Shown in pieces: positions 45,056 through 56,393 of a DNA stretch of 64,000 bases. Below the pieces are notes generated by a model. It worked only from the letters and a program-made list of their open reading frames with translations. It searched no databases and was not told the DNA's origin. The DNA is taken from positions 33,022,162-33,086,161 of the forward strand of contig OU612067.1 in assembly GCA_914767715.1 (NCBI GenBank). Direction: 5' to 3'. How positions within the stretch are numbered: the first letter of the stretch is position 1; each line of letters begins with the position of its first letter. Position numbers and translations under genes: made by a program. The stretch is from Membranipora membranacea (taxonomy: Eukaryota; Bryozoa; Gymnolaemata; Cheilostomatida; Membraniporidae).

Positions 45056-46670
45056 TGGTTTATTTTGTTTGTTTGTTTAATTTATGACTTCTCATCCGAG
45101 AATGCTTACATAATAAAAGTGGTGTGCTTTCAAAAAGCCCCTCTAAAAATATATGAACAAAAATAAAATAAATCATTTCAAACGGCATAAAACTCAGGAT
45201 TGGCAAAAATTCCACATTTTCTCTTCTCAGTTCGACATTTAGGCATACTAATGGTGCCCTCAGAGTTTCGGGTTGAGCGTCTGAGTCTGGTTTTATTGAG
45301 CGGAAGTCGATTGTGTAGGGGATGGTTATCGTCAGATAAAATACGATATACGTATTTGTGGCATATGCCGTTTAGTAAGTCATTTAGTGGTAGCAAATTC
45401 GCAGCTGCAAGTCGATCATCATAGTGTTCGAGGTCAGAGAAAATAATCCTCATAGCAAGCCGCTGACATCTCTCAATATCATTCCTCAGACATTCGGTGG
45501 CGTAAGGGTACCAAGCACCTGCAGCGTGGGTGATAGCTGCGACTACTTGGGTTTTGTACATTAGTACTAGGCTTTTTTGGTTTACTCCGGACTGTTTTAA
45601 TACGAGCAGACCGTGACATCTTTTGTTCGCTGACTTAGTGATGTTAGCCACATGCTCATTGAATCGTAGATGTTGGTCGATGGTAAGACCGAGTAGTTTG
45701 GTAGAAGCTACGTTGTCTACGTTGTATGATTGCTTCATTGTGAGAGTTTTCAACATTATCATCTGTTTCTTAAGAGAAAGGTTCAATGTCTTAGTTTTTG
45801 TAGCATTCAGTAGCATTTCGTTGTCGTGCGCCCATTTAGTACATTCATCGATAAGCTGCTGACTGACGGGTGGAGGTTCAAACTTGACAGCGTTGTAAGT
45901 ATTGCTTATTATTTGAAGATCAGCTTTCTGGAGAGACAGGTAGTTGGTTGTGTCATCAGCGTATTTCACAGTGCTGGCAGTGGAGAATTGAAGCGAATCA
46001 ACAAACGCCAACCATAGAGTAGGTCCACACAAGGTCCCTTGTGGAACGCCTATGTTGGAAGATGCAGTGTGAGATTTCACTTGGTGCTGATGAATCACTA
46101 CTTGTTGTTTTCTGTTTTCTAGATAACTCGCGACTAAAGCCACAAGGGCGTTTGGGAGCTCAAACTGTCCTAACTTTTGTAGAAGAAGAGTGTGATTCAT
46201 AAGGTCAAAGGCCTTGCTGAAATCATATAATATCATCTGGGCCCCGATGTTGTTACAATTGTCCATGGCCTTGGTGACGTCATCTAGAACGCTAACAAGA
46301 GCATCTGTGCATCCTACACCCGGCATATAGGCAAACTGGTTGCCTTGCAGCTTGGGGAGGATATGGGTACGGATTCGTCTGTTTATGAAGTTTTCAGCAA
46401 CTTTACCTACATGCCATAGAAGAGATATTGGGCGATAGTCTTTACAAGTGGATGGAGAGTTTGTTTTAGCTATCGGTATAACTTCTGCAGTTTTGTAGAG
46501 TGCTGGGAACTTTGCTTCTCTTTGTGAATGCTTGATTATATCGGCTATCGGTACACAGAGGTCTTCGTGACATAGTTTGCTTATCCAGGGAGGATAATCT
46601 TTACTGTGGACGGACTGGAAGGACACAAATATAAAGTATGCTGCCAGACTTGAGGGGAGTTACTAAAGAG
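45056..46670 (-). mobile_element. Non-LTR retrotransposon H1, 5' truncated, unit 1
   Basis: Minus-strand LINE whose 3' tail is (AAAC)n at about 45060-45085. It keeps the RT open frame 46626-45178 and stops at the 5' side near 46660 without an endonuclease. Such 5' truncation is usual for LINE insertions made by target-primed reverse transcription. Confidence 0.85.
45178..46626 (-). CDS. Reverse transcriptase of LINE H1, open frame
   Basis: A 482-codon uninterrupted frame encoding the RT of a Jockey/CR1-like LINE. Motifs in order: CKDYRPISLL (fingers), QFAYMPG, YDFSKAFDLMNH (motif A), GVPQGTLCGPTLWL (motif B), VKYADDTTNY (motif C, catalytic Asp pair), STKLLGLTID (palm end), and thumb segments with YKTQVVAAITHAAG and CQRLAMRIIFSD. 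The frame is bounded upstream by a stop about 40 bases before the first candidate start, and the endonuclease half is missing. It could not mobilise itself but may be a recent insertion. It is the best preserved LINE here. Confidence 0.88.
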   Translation of the reverse strand: MSFQSVHSKDYPPWISKLCHEDLCVPIADIIKHSQREAKFPALYKTAEVIPIAKTNSPSTCKDYRPISLLWHVGKVAENFINRRIRTHILPKLQGNQFAYMPGVGCTDALVSVLDDVTKAMDNCNNIGAQMILYDFSKAFDLMNHTLLLQKLGQFELPNALVALVASYLENRKQQVVIHQHQVKSHTASSNIGVPQGTLCGPTLWLAFVDSLQFSTASTVKYADDTTNYLSLQKADLQIISNTYNAVKFEPPPVSQQLIDECTKWAHDNEMLLNATKTKTLNLSLKKQMIMLKTLTMKQSYNVDNVASTKLLGLTIDQHLRFNEHVANITKSANKRCHGLLVLKQSGVNQKSLVLMYKTQVVAAITHAAGAWYPYATECLRNDIERCQRLAMRIIFSDLEHYDDRLAAANLLPLNDLLNGICHKYVYRILSDDNHPLHNRLPLNKTRLRRSTRNSEGTISMPKCRTEKRKCGIFANPEFYAV

Positions 46671-46679
46671 AATCGTTCA

Positions 46680-47180
46680 TGAAATCTTCACCATCATGTA
46701 TGAGCTGCGACACAAAAGTTCTGGTACATTTTGCAATGACAGAATCTAGATATCAAATATTGTGTAAACTAGTCTGTCACTCTGTTTGAACAATTGTCTC
46801 AGAGCTTTCTTATCTCGTGAATAAATATGATTATACAAAATAGGTGGGCAATAGGTGAGAATTGATACAATAAAACGTTTGACTAACACTCAGACTAAAG
46901 GCTTTGTACAGAAAAGTTCTGATGATAAAAATCCTCTGGACTTGCTTAGGTTACAACTTTGTTTACACAACTGTCGAAGCATAATTTTCGTATCTTATTT
47001 AGTGGAGAAAAGTATCTTTCGTGTCTTTGTAGGATTAAGGAATAAGTTTTTCACATCGACTAGAAATGCTTTCGATCTCATTGAAATAATTTGACAACTC
47101 ATTATAATCAGAAATACAGCCAGCCATGTCATCAGCATATTTCAAAATTCTCTGGAGGATAAATCACCAAGTCATTGGCA
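46680..47180 (-). mobile_element. Old LINE fragment (RT palm-thumb)
   Basis: The minus strand reads KYADDMAGC (at about 47141-47115), NELSNYFNEIESIS, then in another frame FIVSILTYCPPILYNH and DKKALRQLFKQSDRLVY. These are motif C and thumb remains of a LINE reverse transcriptase with frameshifts. It lies between the 5' end of LINE H1 and the first helicase exon, and is copied at 60644-61144. Confidence 0.65.
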
Positions 47181-48367
47181 TATTTATTCATTTCTAGAAA
47201 CTGATAATGAACACAGAGCAGCAGGCAGCATTGGATATGGCGCTATCTGGCCACAGCTTTTTACTAACTGGAAAAGCAGGTAGTTATCCTTATTTCTCAT
47301 ATCAGATTACTAGTGTCACACAATCAGCAACCGCGGTTTCTGGATAAACCTTAAATTCTAATGCAGTATCAAAGAAAATTGTCTATAATAAATGTTACTG
47401 TGTAGTTTAGCCGCTGTTAACCAAGGTGAATCACCCTTTAACTCTATAGGTAAAGCCGTTCAGAGCTTTATAACAAGGGAGTTCCCCTTGATTATACTCC
47501 TTGATTTAAGATCATTATTTAATCCATACTGAGGGCGGATTATAGATAATCTTTCGGTTGAACATTACATTAAAAAAGTGATATAAAGGTTTTCACAATA
47601 ATATAGATTTAATAACCTGCGGATAAGGTAGCCCAATTTATTCCTAACCATTTTTAATCCTTTGTCTACATATCGTTTCTTGATTTAGGGACAGGGAAAA
47701 CCTATACACTAGGAAAGATTGTAGAGGGGATGGTTCACAGAAACCCTCCAACTCCAGAACTCTTAATTTGCGGAGCTACAGGGTTGAGCAGCGTCGCGCT
47801 GAAGGGGAAGCTTACTGAGACTGTGACTACCTTACATTCAGCATTTTGTCTGATGGACGGAAGGTAAGTTGTCATTCAGTGATAGTTCTATTTTCTGGTT
47901 CTAAATCTGGTTTTTGCTATCTCATAGGTCTTGACTGATTATTTTGAGAATCCAAGAGCAGCATCTGCAATCTTGAGTTAAATGTCAAACAGAGCACATA
48001 GATTTGCCAATTGTGTCATATATTAGTTTCCAACTCTGCCAAATAGTGTATCATTAATCAGCCTTTCCAATAATCTCCCAAATGGAACTATTGCTGACTT
48101 GTGTAGCACACAAGCTCATAGTACTCAATGCTGATCTGCCTACAGGTTCTCTGCAGATCGCCTCGTAGAACTCTTCATGGGTGAAGACGAATACTATATA
48201 GAACGAAGAGAAAGGTGTGTAGATATTTTATTTGATAAACCTTTATATTAAATCGGAGATCCCTACTGCTGACTCATATTTACAAGCACACAATTTTGAT
48301 CTTCCCATAAATTTATTGATAATCTAAGCTTGTATTATTGTCAGTTTGTCTACAAGACGTTTACCAG

Positions 48368-48925
48368 TCACCACAAATGATGCCAGTAAATGTAACTGGA
48401 AACCACAGACACAGCATATAATCTGAGGTGTTTCCTTTTGATATCTTTATTATGTAATTCTTTTACTCAAATTGGATTGCCGAAAAATCCAGACAATGGC
48501 CTTGCTCCTGTTTGATTTGATAAATCATGAGGATTTTTCTGGTCATTCCATTAAGTCATTATGTATGAGTTGTCAGCAAGTGACAACAGGTTATCATCAC
48601 ACAGAGTAAGGATATACAGAGGGATACTTCTATGATAGCTATAGAGCCTGTGATATTGTCACCACAAATTATGCCTGTAAATGTAACTGGAAAACTTTAA
48701 TATGTAATTCTTAATCTCAAATTGGATTGCCGAAAAAATCCAGACACTGACTTTGCTCCTGTTTGATTTGATAAAATATGAGGATTTTTCTGGTCGTTCC
48801 ATTACGTCATTATGTATGAGTGGTCAGCAAGTGACAACAGGACTGGTTATCATCACACAGAGTAAGGATATAGAGAGGGACGCTTCAATGATAGTTATAG
48901 TGCCCGTGATTTTGAATTGAATTCT
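48368..48925. repeat. Two-copy tandem repeat in a helicase intron
   Basis: A unit of about 290 bases starts TCACCACAAATGATGCC (48368) and repeats at 48659 as TCACCACAAATTATGCC. Long shared stretches include TCAAATTGGATTGCCGAAAA and GTCAGCAAGTGACAACAGG. Duplicated in unit 2 at 62332-62889. Confidence 0.85.
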
Positions 48926-49688
48926 TTACTTTTTTTGGTAATTTTAGGTTGAGGAAGGCAGATGTTCTCATTATTGATGAGATATCGATGATCAGCTCCC
49001 ACACACTAAATGTAATACACACCCTGCTACAAGTTGTAAAAAAAAACAAGCTGGTAATGGGAGGTATTCAGAGGATATTTTGTGGCGACTTTCTTGAGCT
49101 CCCTCCGATCGCCAATTCTAGGTCTGATGATGTTGGAGAACCTTGTGTTTTGTCGCCTGAGTTTGAAAAATGCATGCCGCATAAAATCATTTTGGAACAG
49201 GTAAGATTCTTAGCCCTAGCGCTGAAAGGCTTCATCAAAAACCAAGACTTCTTGGTAAATCTCCTTCATCTGATCAATCAATTATTTTCCTTATTTTTTG
49301 TCTGGTCAAAACTTATGTTATTTTTTTACTTTTGGCGCCAAAGTGTCAATAAATCAAAAAGTGATAGGTGCTGTGTTTGTTGCTGTCACCACAAATCATA
49401 GAAATCTTCACTTTTTTACCATAACAGAGGGGACAATTTGTGAGAACTTTGTGATGGAGCCCTTCAACATTGTGACCCTCCCTGGTGAGACATTATATAA
49501 ATGTGTCCAGTGTCATCTCAATATTATATCTATATCAATAATTATGCATTACCATTGATTTCTTCAGATTCGACGAACTTCAGATGCAGTTCTCTCAAGA
49601 TCAATCTCAGAGATAAGTGAGGGTATATGCTCTGATGAGACACTCCATTTCATTGAAGCATGTAACCAGCCACTCAAAGTTCCAGATG

Positions 49689-51132
49689 GTAAGAATTTAA
49701 CAGTTTGCCTCTTGTCAGAAAAGCTGTATGCATAACCAGTATGGCACTGTAGTATGCAGACTCTACATGCGCTGATACAATAAAACGTTTCCATGCAAAT
49801 TACATTACCCATTTACCTATCAGGGGGAGTGTTGAAATACACGGCTAAATATAACTGACCTGAATTTAAAATAACTCGGAATTCTAGGCGGCCTGTCGCC
49901 AGCCTTTTATATCTTATGTCACAACAAACAATTACTGTTATCATACACTGGTGGAGGGATGTGTCAATACTTTTTTGTCAATCATATGATTCCTTTTTAT
50001 ACATGTGCCTAATTCCAATCGGTATCTTAGCTAATATCTTCAGTCGTGTTGAATTTGGCTTTACATATTATTGAGATATGTGTTAATTCTTGTGCGTCAT
50101 GAAGAGAAGTTCAGACGATTCAACAATAACCCAAAAAAAAGCTATTCCATATCGATGCTGGAAACAGATGTTAACATTGATTATATACGCACAAAAATAG
50201 CATCAGGTGCTGTGTTGTGTTATTGGTAAATCCGGTTGTGCATGGATAGCGCTTGCATCATAGACTTTATTATTGCGAAATTAGAATTGGTCATTTTAGA
50301 GCACTACTAGTCGTTTTCTGAAAATTCAAATCGTATCGCTATGAAAATTGCTTGCATGTCATTTCTGTAGCAATGAGTGGAAAATTGATCTGTCAAAAAC
50401 ACATCATTTTAATTTACAACTAGGGCTAGCTAATTTTTGCCACCATCTTAGATGTGTCCTGTCTCTCTTACTCATTTGTTACACACTCGGTGCATGGGCC
50501 CATGGGACTTACATGTCTTTACTTTGCCAATGTCCACTGGTTGATAGTGGATATTGGCAAAGTAAAGACATGTAAGTGACTCGGTGGGCTAATTTTTTAC
50601 TGTGTAGTACTGGTTACTGGCATGATTTATTATTACATTATGTACAAGTAGCCTGTGGAAAAACAATTGCAGGTAAAACCATTTGCCAATGCTTGATTTA
50701 TAGTAGCATTTTACACAATTTTCAGATCCTAATTTTTTTATACCGAAATTTAGGAGTTTATGATTTGTAATTTTGGCCAATCAGTCGTTAAATCTAGCAG
50801 TCCCGAAGTGTGGAATGCGGTTGAGATATTGGCTTTTTTCAATGGGCAAACACGCAAAACTTTTACTTCTACCGATAGAGAAATTACCTGCAAGTGAAAT
50901 ATATTGTGCTGCGTTGCATGAAATATGTTTTGAAAAAACAACTCTCTGGTGTTTTGGTCAATACACCGCTGAGTACGTGGTTTGAGGCCCATCCTGGCCA
51001 GAATTTTACCATGTCAACTCTGGCTGCCAGTGCCAACAAAATCTTATCCTAACCAAAAATCATTTCTAAAGACTAAGATAGAGAAATCACACAGGACAAC
51101 TATGGTAGTAATTAAATTGTTTTCTCTTCCAG
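49689..51132. other. Helicase intron with hairpin MITE
   Basis: No exon recognised apart from the flanking ones. Holds the hairpin at 50507-50577. Confidence 0.45.
50507..50577. repeat. Near-perfect 31-bp hairpin
   Basis: Left arm 50507-50537 (ACTTACATGTCTTTACTTTG, CCAATGTCCAC) and right arm 50547-50577 are complementary with one mismatch, around a nine-base loop TGGTTGATA. A 12-base palindrome CATGGGCCCATG lies just before it at 50493-50504. Same arm family as 44206 and 44994. It looks like a MITE reduced to its two ends. Confidence 0.85.
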
Positions 51133-51279
51133 ATCAGAAACTTGTGCTCTACAGCCAGAGAATAAATGTAGACATGCACAATGCTGAGTGCTTATGGAGG
51201 TTGCATGGTCAGCTACAGATTTATGAATCGCAGGATACTGTCGACAAGTCAGGATTTCCAGCATATGCTAGCTGAGAAG

Positions 51280-52437
51280 GTGAGTAATATGTAAAACTTC
51301 TGTCTATACTTTTGAAAAATCTGATGTACTGCTGGCGAAGCCCAAGACAGTGTCCAGGCAATCGCTGCTGGAAACATGTATGGTATGATATGTAAATTGA
51401 CTTCATTCATCATGCGATTGTGAGTGATTATCCTCAGTACCATTTGTGAAAAATGATCCCCAAACACAGCTCCAAGGTCATAACTGGTCCCAGGTTTATC
51501 CCCAACTCTTGATAAAGCTTTTAATCATAGAGAGAAAAACATCCTATGTGGCATGCATATGTCATTATGGATTTACAGACCTGGAATTTTTACTATATAA
51601 ATTTGTATTTCTTTGCTCTTGATGTAATGGAATAATTGCATACATCCAACTCCCAGCAGCTACATAGTTTCGATGTTGGTGCATGTTTTCTTTGTTTACT
51701 GAACAAAATAACCATCCTGATTCTCAGTAGATGAGCAATCCAACAATATAAACACATATATCCTCTGTGATTTATACAATTTTATTCCTGTCAGATCATT
51801 TGAAGCCATGGTGCTGCTCAAAAGAAAATGTGATAATACATCATTTTACTTGTTTTCTCAACTTGGGCACAATTGGCACAGCTGGCACAGCTGGCACAGC
51901 TATGTATCTTTGAGAACAGTAGCTTGCATCAACTCCTTGCTTGCATCAAGGAGTTTGAAAACTGATTGTAACTCCCTGCTTGCATCAAGCAATGAAATCC
52001 CTGGAGCTAGTTCATTACATCAATTGTCTTTGTCCACTGTCGATTGCATGATGTAATTATTAACACCCGTAAATCTTAGATAAACATTCTGCACAGGATT
52101 TAGTATCAGTGTATTCCTAATTGATATCAAAGCCCACATAGCTCAGTTGTTAAGTTGTTCATCCCAGCGGAAGAAACCCCAGTTCACTTCTGGCCAAAGG
52201 CAGTTTTTTTTATAAAAAGATATAAACTTCATAATGTGCTGGAACACTTTGATTGTACCCCCCTTCCAGCCAGCCTTGTAATGCAGCTGCAAAAAAAAAC
52301 TTGCCACATGACAAGACCTTCCAGGCTGCTCCCATTTTTCAAACAACAGTAAAGTGCAAAGGCCATAATATCCATATCCTGTCATGCCAATCAGTACCAT
52401 GACTAATGTATGTACTATAATATTTCTATTTCTTTAG
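51280..52437. other. Helicase intron or missing-exon region
   Basis: Includes short direct repeats (CTGGCACAG three times near 51875-51900, and CTTGCATCAA repeats at 51926-51990). A small helicase exon is expected here from the phase mismatch, but I could not identify it. Confidence 0.35.
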
Positions 52438-54024
52438 AGACTAATGCTGAAGGTTGGCGCACTGGTTATGCTGATAAAAAATCTTTCTGATACGCTGGTG
52501 AATGGGCTCCGAGGAAAAGTTGCAAAATTAAAACAAGAAGAGGTGATAGTTCACTTCCCAAGTCTCTCCAGGAGTCATACATTTAAGGCTGAAAGGTTTA
52601 CCAGGTTAGCTTTTTGCTCTCATAATACCACAACAAAACCAAACCTCATCAGAATATACCAAGAACCATGCTGAAAAATCATAATAGGTGCAATCTATTA
52701 TTGTGAAGTTGGGTATCAGTACTGTCGATTATATGTAAGGTCGGAGTTGCATGCACATTACATAGGTTATGATAACTATGAAGCTGTGGTCAATGAGGAA
52801 AATGCAGCAGAATGAGTTGTAAATACTGTTGGTAGCCAAAGACCACATATTGTTCAAGTACAAACAACAGATGATCTGAGAGAAAGTTATTCAATTTTGT
52901 TTATACTTTTAGGTATGACCATATCCATAAGTAGGAGATCTCAAGGAACCAAATACCCCTTCTACTGTGTTACGCCACAACAGTTCACAAGTCACAAGGC
53001 CTGTCAGCTGACTATGTTGAAGTACATGCAGAAGATATGTTGTACCCCGCATTATTGGCTGTAGCTGTCAGCAGAGTGACAAGTCGTTCTGGCCTTTATG
53101 TGACAGGTTTCTCCAGGAAGTCAGTTCTGAAGCCAGCAGAGACGCTTCTCAACGCCATGAGCAATCCGGGGCAACCTGTTTCCATTTCGTTATTTGAATG
53201 CTGTCAGACAGAATTTGACATCTCTGATGACTATGGTTTTACGGACAGCGAAGATGAAGAGTTTATGTTTTCAGACAAAAGCCAAGTTCCCGAAAACCCT
53301 CAGCCATCAACTTCGAATATGTCAACCTCATCCCCTAATTCCGTTATTATCAAGGATCTCCTTCTTAAACAGACAATTCTTGCTCCTGTAAGACAAGAGC
53401 AACAACTTATCAATCAGGAAGTTTTTTATCTAAAGAATGATATTGACTTCAACGGCATCCACTCCTATCTCAACCAACGGCTGAATGCTTTCTATACAGA
53501 CGCTATAGCTAACAAAATCAAACCAGACAATGCTGCAAATGGAATCATATTCAGCAGCCTTTCCAAGCATATAAACGAGTTTTTAGACAAGGAACTAACC
53601 TCTTACCTGCAATAAGAATCTCTACCTGAGAAGTATCATAATTACATTAGGCAGATGATGGGGGACATGATGACAGATCTGTTCGAAGCGGAAGCTGCCA
53701 AGGCTGGAACTGAGGCTATAGCTGTCCCATACAGCTTCGAACAATTTCACATTTCATCTGATGCTGGGAGAGGTGTGATAAGAAGAGTAGGTGGTTTAAT
53801 CGTGTTTTATGCAAGATTGCTATTTTCTTTAAAATTTTATCAGTATATCTGTATAACCATAGCAGCAAAAAGACTTCAGTGCCAAAGTAGGATATGAGTA
53901 AGCACTAGAAAATGGTAAGCCAACTTCATATACTAACCTGCATTTCGCTGGTAGACAACCTAGACCGTATAAAAACTGTCTTTGGAAAATCACACTGTCA
54001 TCACAGGGCTTCTTATGATTTCAG

Positions 54025-55654
54025 TGTGCACAAGTGACTGTTTTAGTCGCTAACTCATGGGGAGATAACGAAGGTTCTGAGTTCCCTAAGTCAGCAGTAT
54101 TACAGCACTACCTGGGAGTTCTGGAGAAATATCAGAGAGAGTCTGGCGATGGCAAAGTCTGCATCACAGATCTGTGAGTACAACATATTTATGGTCCTTT
54201 ATCAATTCAATTTAATCTGCTCCTAGTAAATAAGGGCATGAATTGTGGCGAGTCTGATAAATTTGTAGGAGACCTTTATATCAAAACTATCAGATTATGG
54301 CATTTTGGTTTTTCTGTCAAACTGAGGCCGCAATAATAAATTCAATGATATTATCAAACAATTATCATCACACCTAATGTTATTGTTATTGTCGTTCGTG
54401 TGCGATCGCGTACAACGCATTAAAAAGACTCAGCATTGACTGAACAGTGGCACTACACATCAACCGATGATACAGACATAGTGTCATGTGGTTACACAAT
54501 CTCCCTTGGTGCCACAGTCTCTAAGCTGTATGGCTCAGATTTTCTCTCCGATCAAACATTAAGCATGTGTCAGCAATAACAACCTATTGTTATTGTTGTG
54601 AATTTTAGTGATGGAGCCTCAAGATGTGGTGTATTCATATGTGCTTATAACGCTGTGGAGAAGCTCAAGGCAGAACAGGAAGTAGATCTGTATAACACTG
54701 TGCTAGTAGCTAAAACAAGACGCCCCCAGTTTGTTCCAGATTTGGTGAGTTGTGTAAGGCTTAGAGATCGATGAAGGGTATAAAAGTATATATAAATATG
54801 TATCTAATACAAATGGGGTTAGCAGCATTCAATTTTCTCCTGCTTTTTCAGAAATCAGAGGAGCAGTAGTGAACTTTCTTTTATGAGAAAGGGATTGTCC
54901 AGTTCCAACGATTTCAAATCATCCGCTTCAAATTATACGAGCTATTTATTGGTTGATTTTGACTTTTTGATTCATGGTGTTATAGGTTGCATAAGCCGTT
55001 TTCGATATCGAAATTGAACGATTAAATAAAATCCTAAGTGTGCTGGGCCAACATAACGATAGCTCTATCATTTGTTGCCATTCAACTTTAACTATGGGTG
55101 TCTGTGAATTACAATTTCTTATATAACACACTTGACCGTTTGAGAAAGATATCAAATCATTTTTATGCAAAATCAAACTGCTGCTTGAGGCGGAGAGCAA
55201 GGCCAGTTATCACGTTGAGTAGCCAATGGTCTTGCTCATCACCAGCAAAAACTAATTATAACTGATCCCATGCACACCCTGCTTGGTCACCAGGCTTTAA
55301 CATGTCAGTCATCGGGCATAGATTCAATGAAAATGATTTCAATTTGAGTTGATGACTTTGGAAACAGACAAGCCCAGAGTGCTATTTCTGAATAATCTGA
55401 TCACACCTCACACTCACCAGAGTTGCAACTGGTGATGCAGATAGGAAAATTGATTTTCATATCTTTTTCTCTTATCATTGTTACCCTCTGTTCACCAGGA
55501 GAGTTATGTTTACCTCTATCAGCTGCTTAAGGACTTCACAGACGACTTCTCTGATTATGCAAACTTCCAGCAGATTGACATCAACGGTGAAAGCAGAGCT
55601 ACAGAATCACCAGGCATCATTGAGGACACAGATCAGATTTACGCCAATGTCTAA
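54025..55654 (+). pseudogene. Orphan copy of the last three RPTP exons (unit 2)
   Basis: Exons 54025-54173, 54609-54744 and 55499-55654 repeat exons 36-38 of the phosphatase (end of D2 and the IYANV tail) with the stop at 55652-55654 and both AATAAA signals after it. No earlier phosphatase exons lie in unit 2. They could only be used by splicing from unit 1; otherwise they are dead. No disabling change is seen. Confidence 0.9.
54810..55281 (+). repeat. Interspersed repeat X, copy 3 (unit 2)
   Basis: Duplicate of 40846-41317 produced by the tandem duplication. Confidence 0.7.
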
Positions 55655-56393
55655 AAAGTTGCTGAAACCATTTGAAATGACAGAAACTATCACTGAACAC
55701 AGTGGCTCATATGTAATACAAATTTAATGCTTTTTGCTAAACCTAACCGAGCTGAGATAAATTTATATCCCCATCTTATCAAAAATAATCCATATTAGAC
55801 TAGATCAGATTGAAGTTTCTAAATGCTTTGAACCGAATCAGATAAATTAAGAACAATTTGGCTGCGCTCCATGCTTCGAGTTGTTATCAGTCAAGTGATT
55901 CAGGGAATTCCTTTCGACTCAAAGAAGCTCATCGATCATTTATTCTCTCTAGAAGGGCAACTGATTGTAATCAATCCCGCCCAACCAAACCTATTTTGGC
56001 TTCTATAATGCTTATTTTTCAACTAATCTAAAATATCTCTAACCAGCTTTCTTTTTTTTCACCATCTTTGAACTGAACTGTTTTGATATTTTACCTTTGT
56101 TTTGCACAATTTATATTAGATATTCAAATAAATGAGTAATAAAATCTTCGGAAACAAATCATCACAACATGTTGAAATTGATATTTTCAATGGTGAAAAT
56201 CATGGACGCTGTGATGACAATATACACTAGCATCAAATTTTCCCCTTAACGGTCTAAACACACTTGGAGGTTGTGTAGCGGACGATGCGCGGCTGTTTGG
56301 AGGATCCGCTCTTTAAACATTTGCCCAATGAAAAGTGTTAATTATGTAAATATTTTGGTCACATGGTAGAAACTTGTCACGTGATTCATTTGT

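Larger units (their letters stand above)
39828..53791. repeat. Tandem duplication, unit 1 (13,964 bp)
   Basis: The sequence from T39828 recurs from T53792 with a constant offset of 13,964. Bases immediately to the left differ (C39827, G53791). Everything I compared up to the window end matches (50036 versus 64000), with one substitution found (G43439, T57403). The left breakpoint is in the intron between RPTP D2 exons 39540-39671 and 40061-40209. The right breakpoint is inside the helicase reading frame. Confidence 0.97.
47198..53791 (+). pseudogene. PIF1-like DNA helicase, intron-containing, broken (unit 1)
   Basis: SF1B helicase related to PIF1. Exons: 47198-47279 (ATG at 47207; QQAALDMALSGHSFLLTGKAG), 47689-47863 (completes the Walker A GKAGTGKT), 48146-48214, 48948-49200 (Walker B VLIIDEISM, GGIQRIFCGDFLELPPI), 49568-49688, 51133-51279 (SQRINVDMHN), 52438-52604 (LMLKVGALVMLIKN, LVNGLRGKV), 52913-53791 (TTVHKSQGL motif V, AVSRV motif VI). 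Phases agree for the first six exons; an exon is missing from my model before 52438. In-frame stops: TGA 51273-51275, TAG 52932-52934, TAA 53613-53615. After motif VI comes a roughly 200-residue acidic then helical region I do not recognise. The gene is cut by the duplication junction. Confidence 0.85.

Noticed and set aside
49427-49483. Possible extra helicase exon (ICENFVMEPFNIV)
   Set aside because: The flanking exons 49200 and 49568 join in phase and match PIF1 without it, and the frame entering from the acceptor meets a stop.
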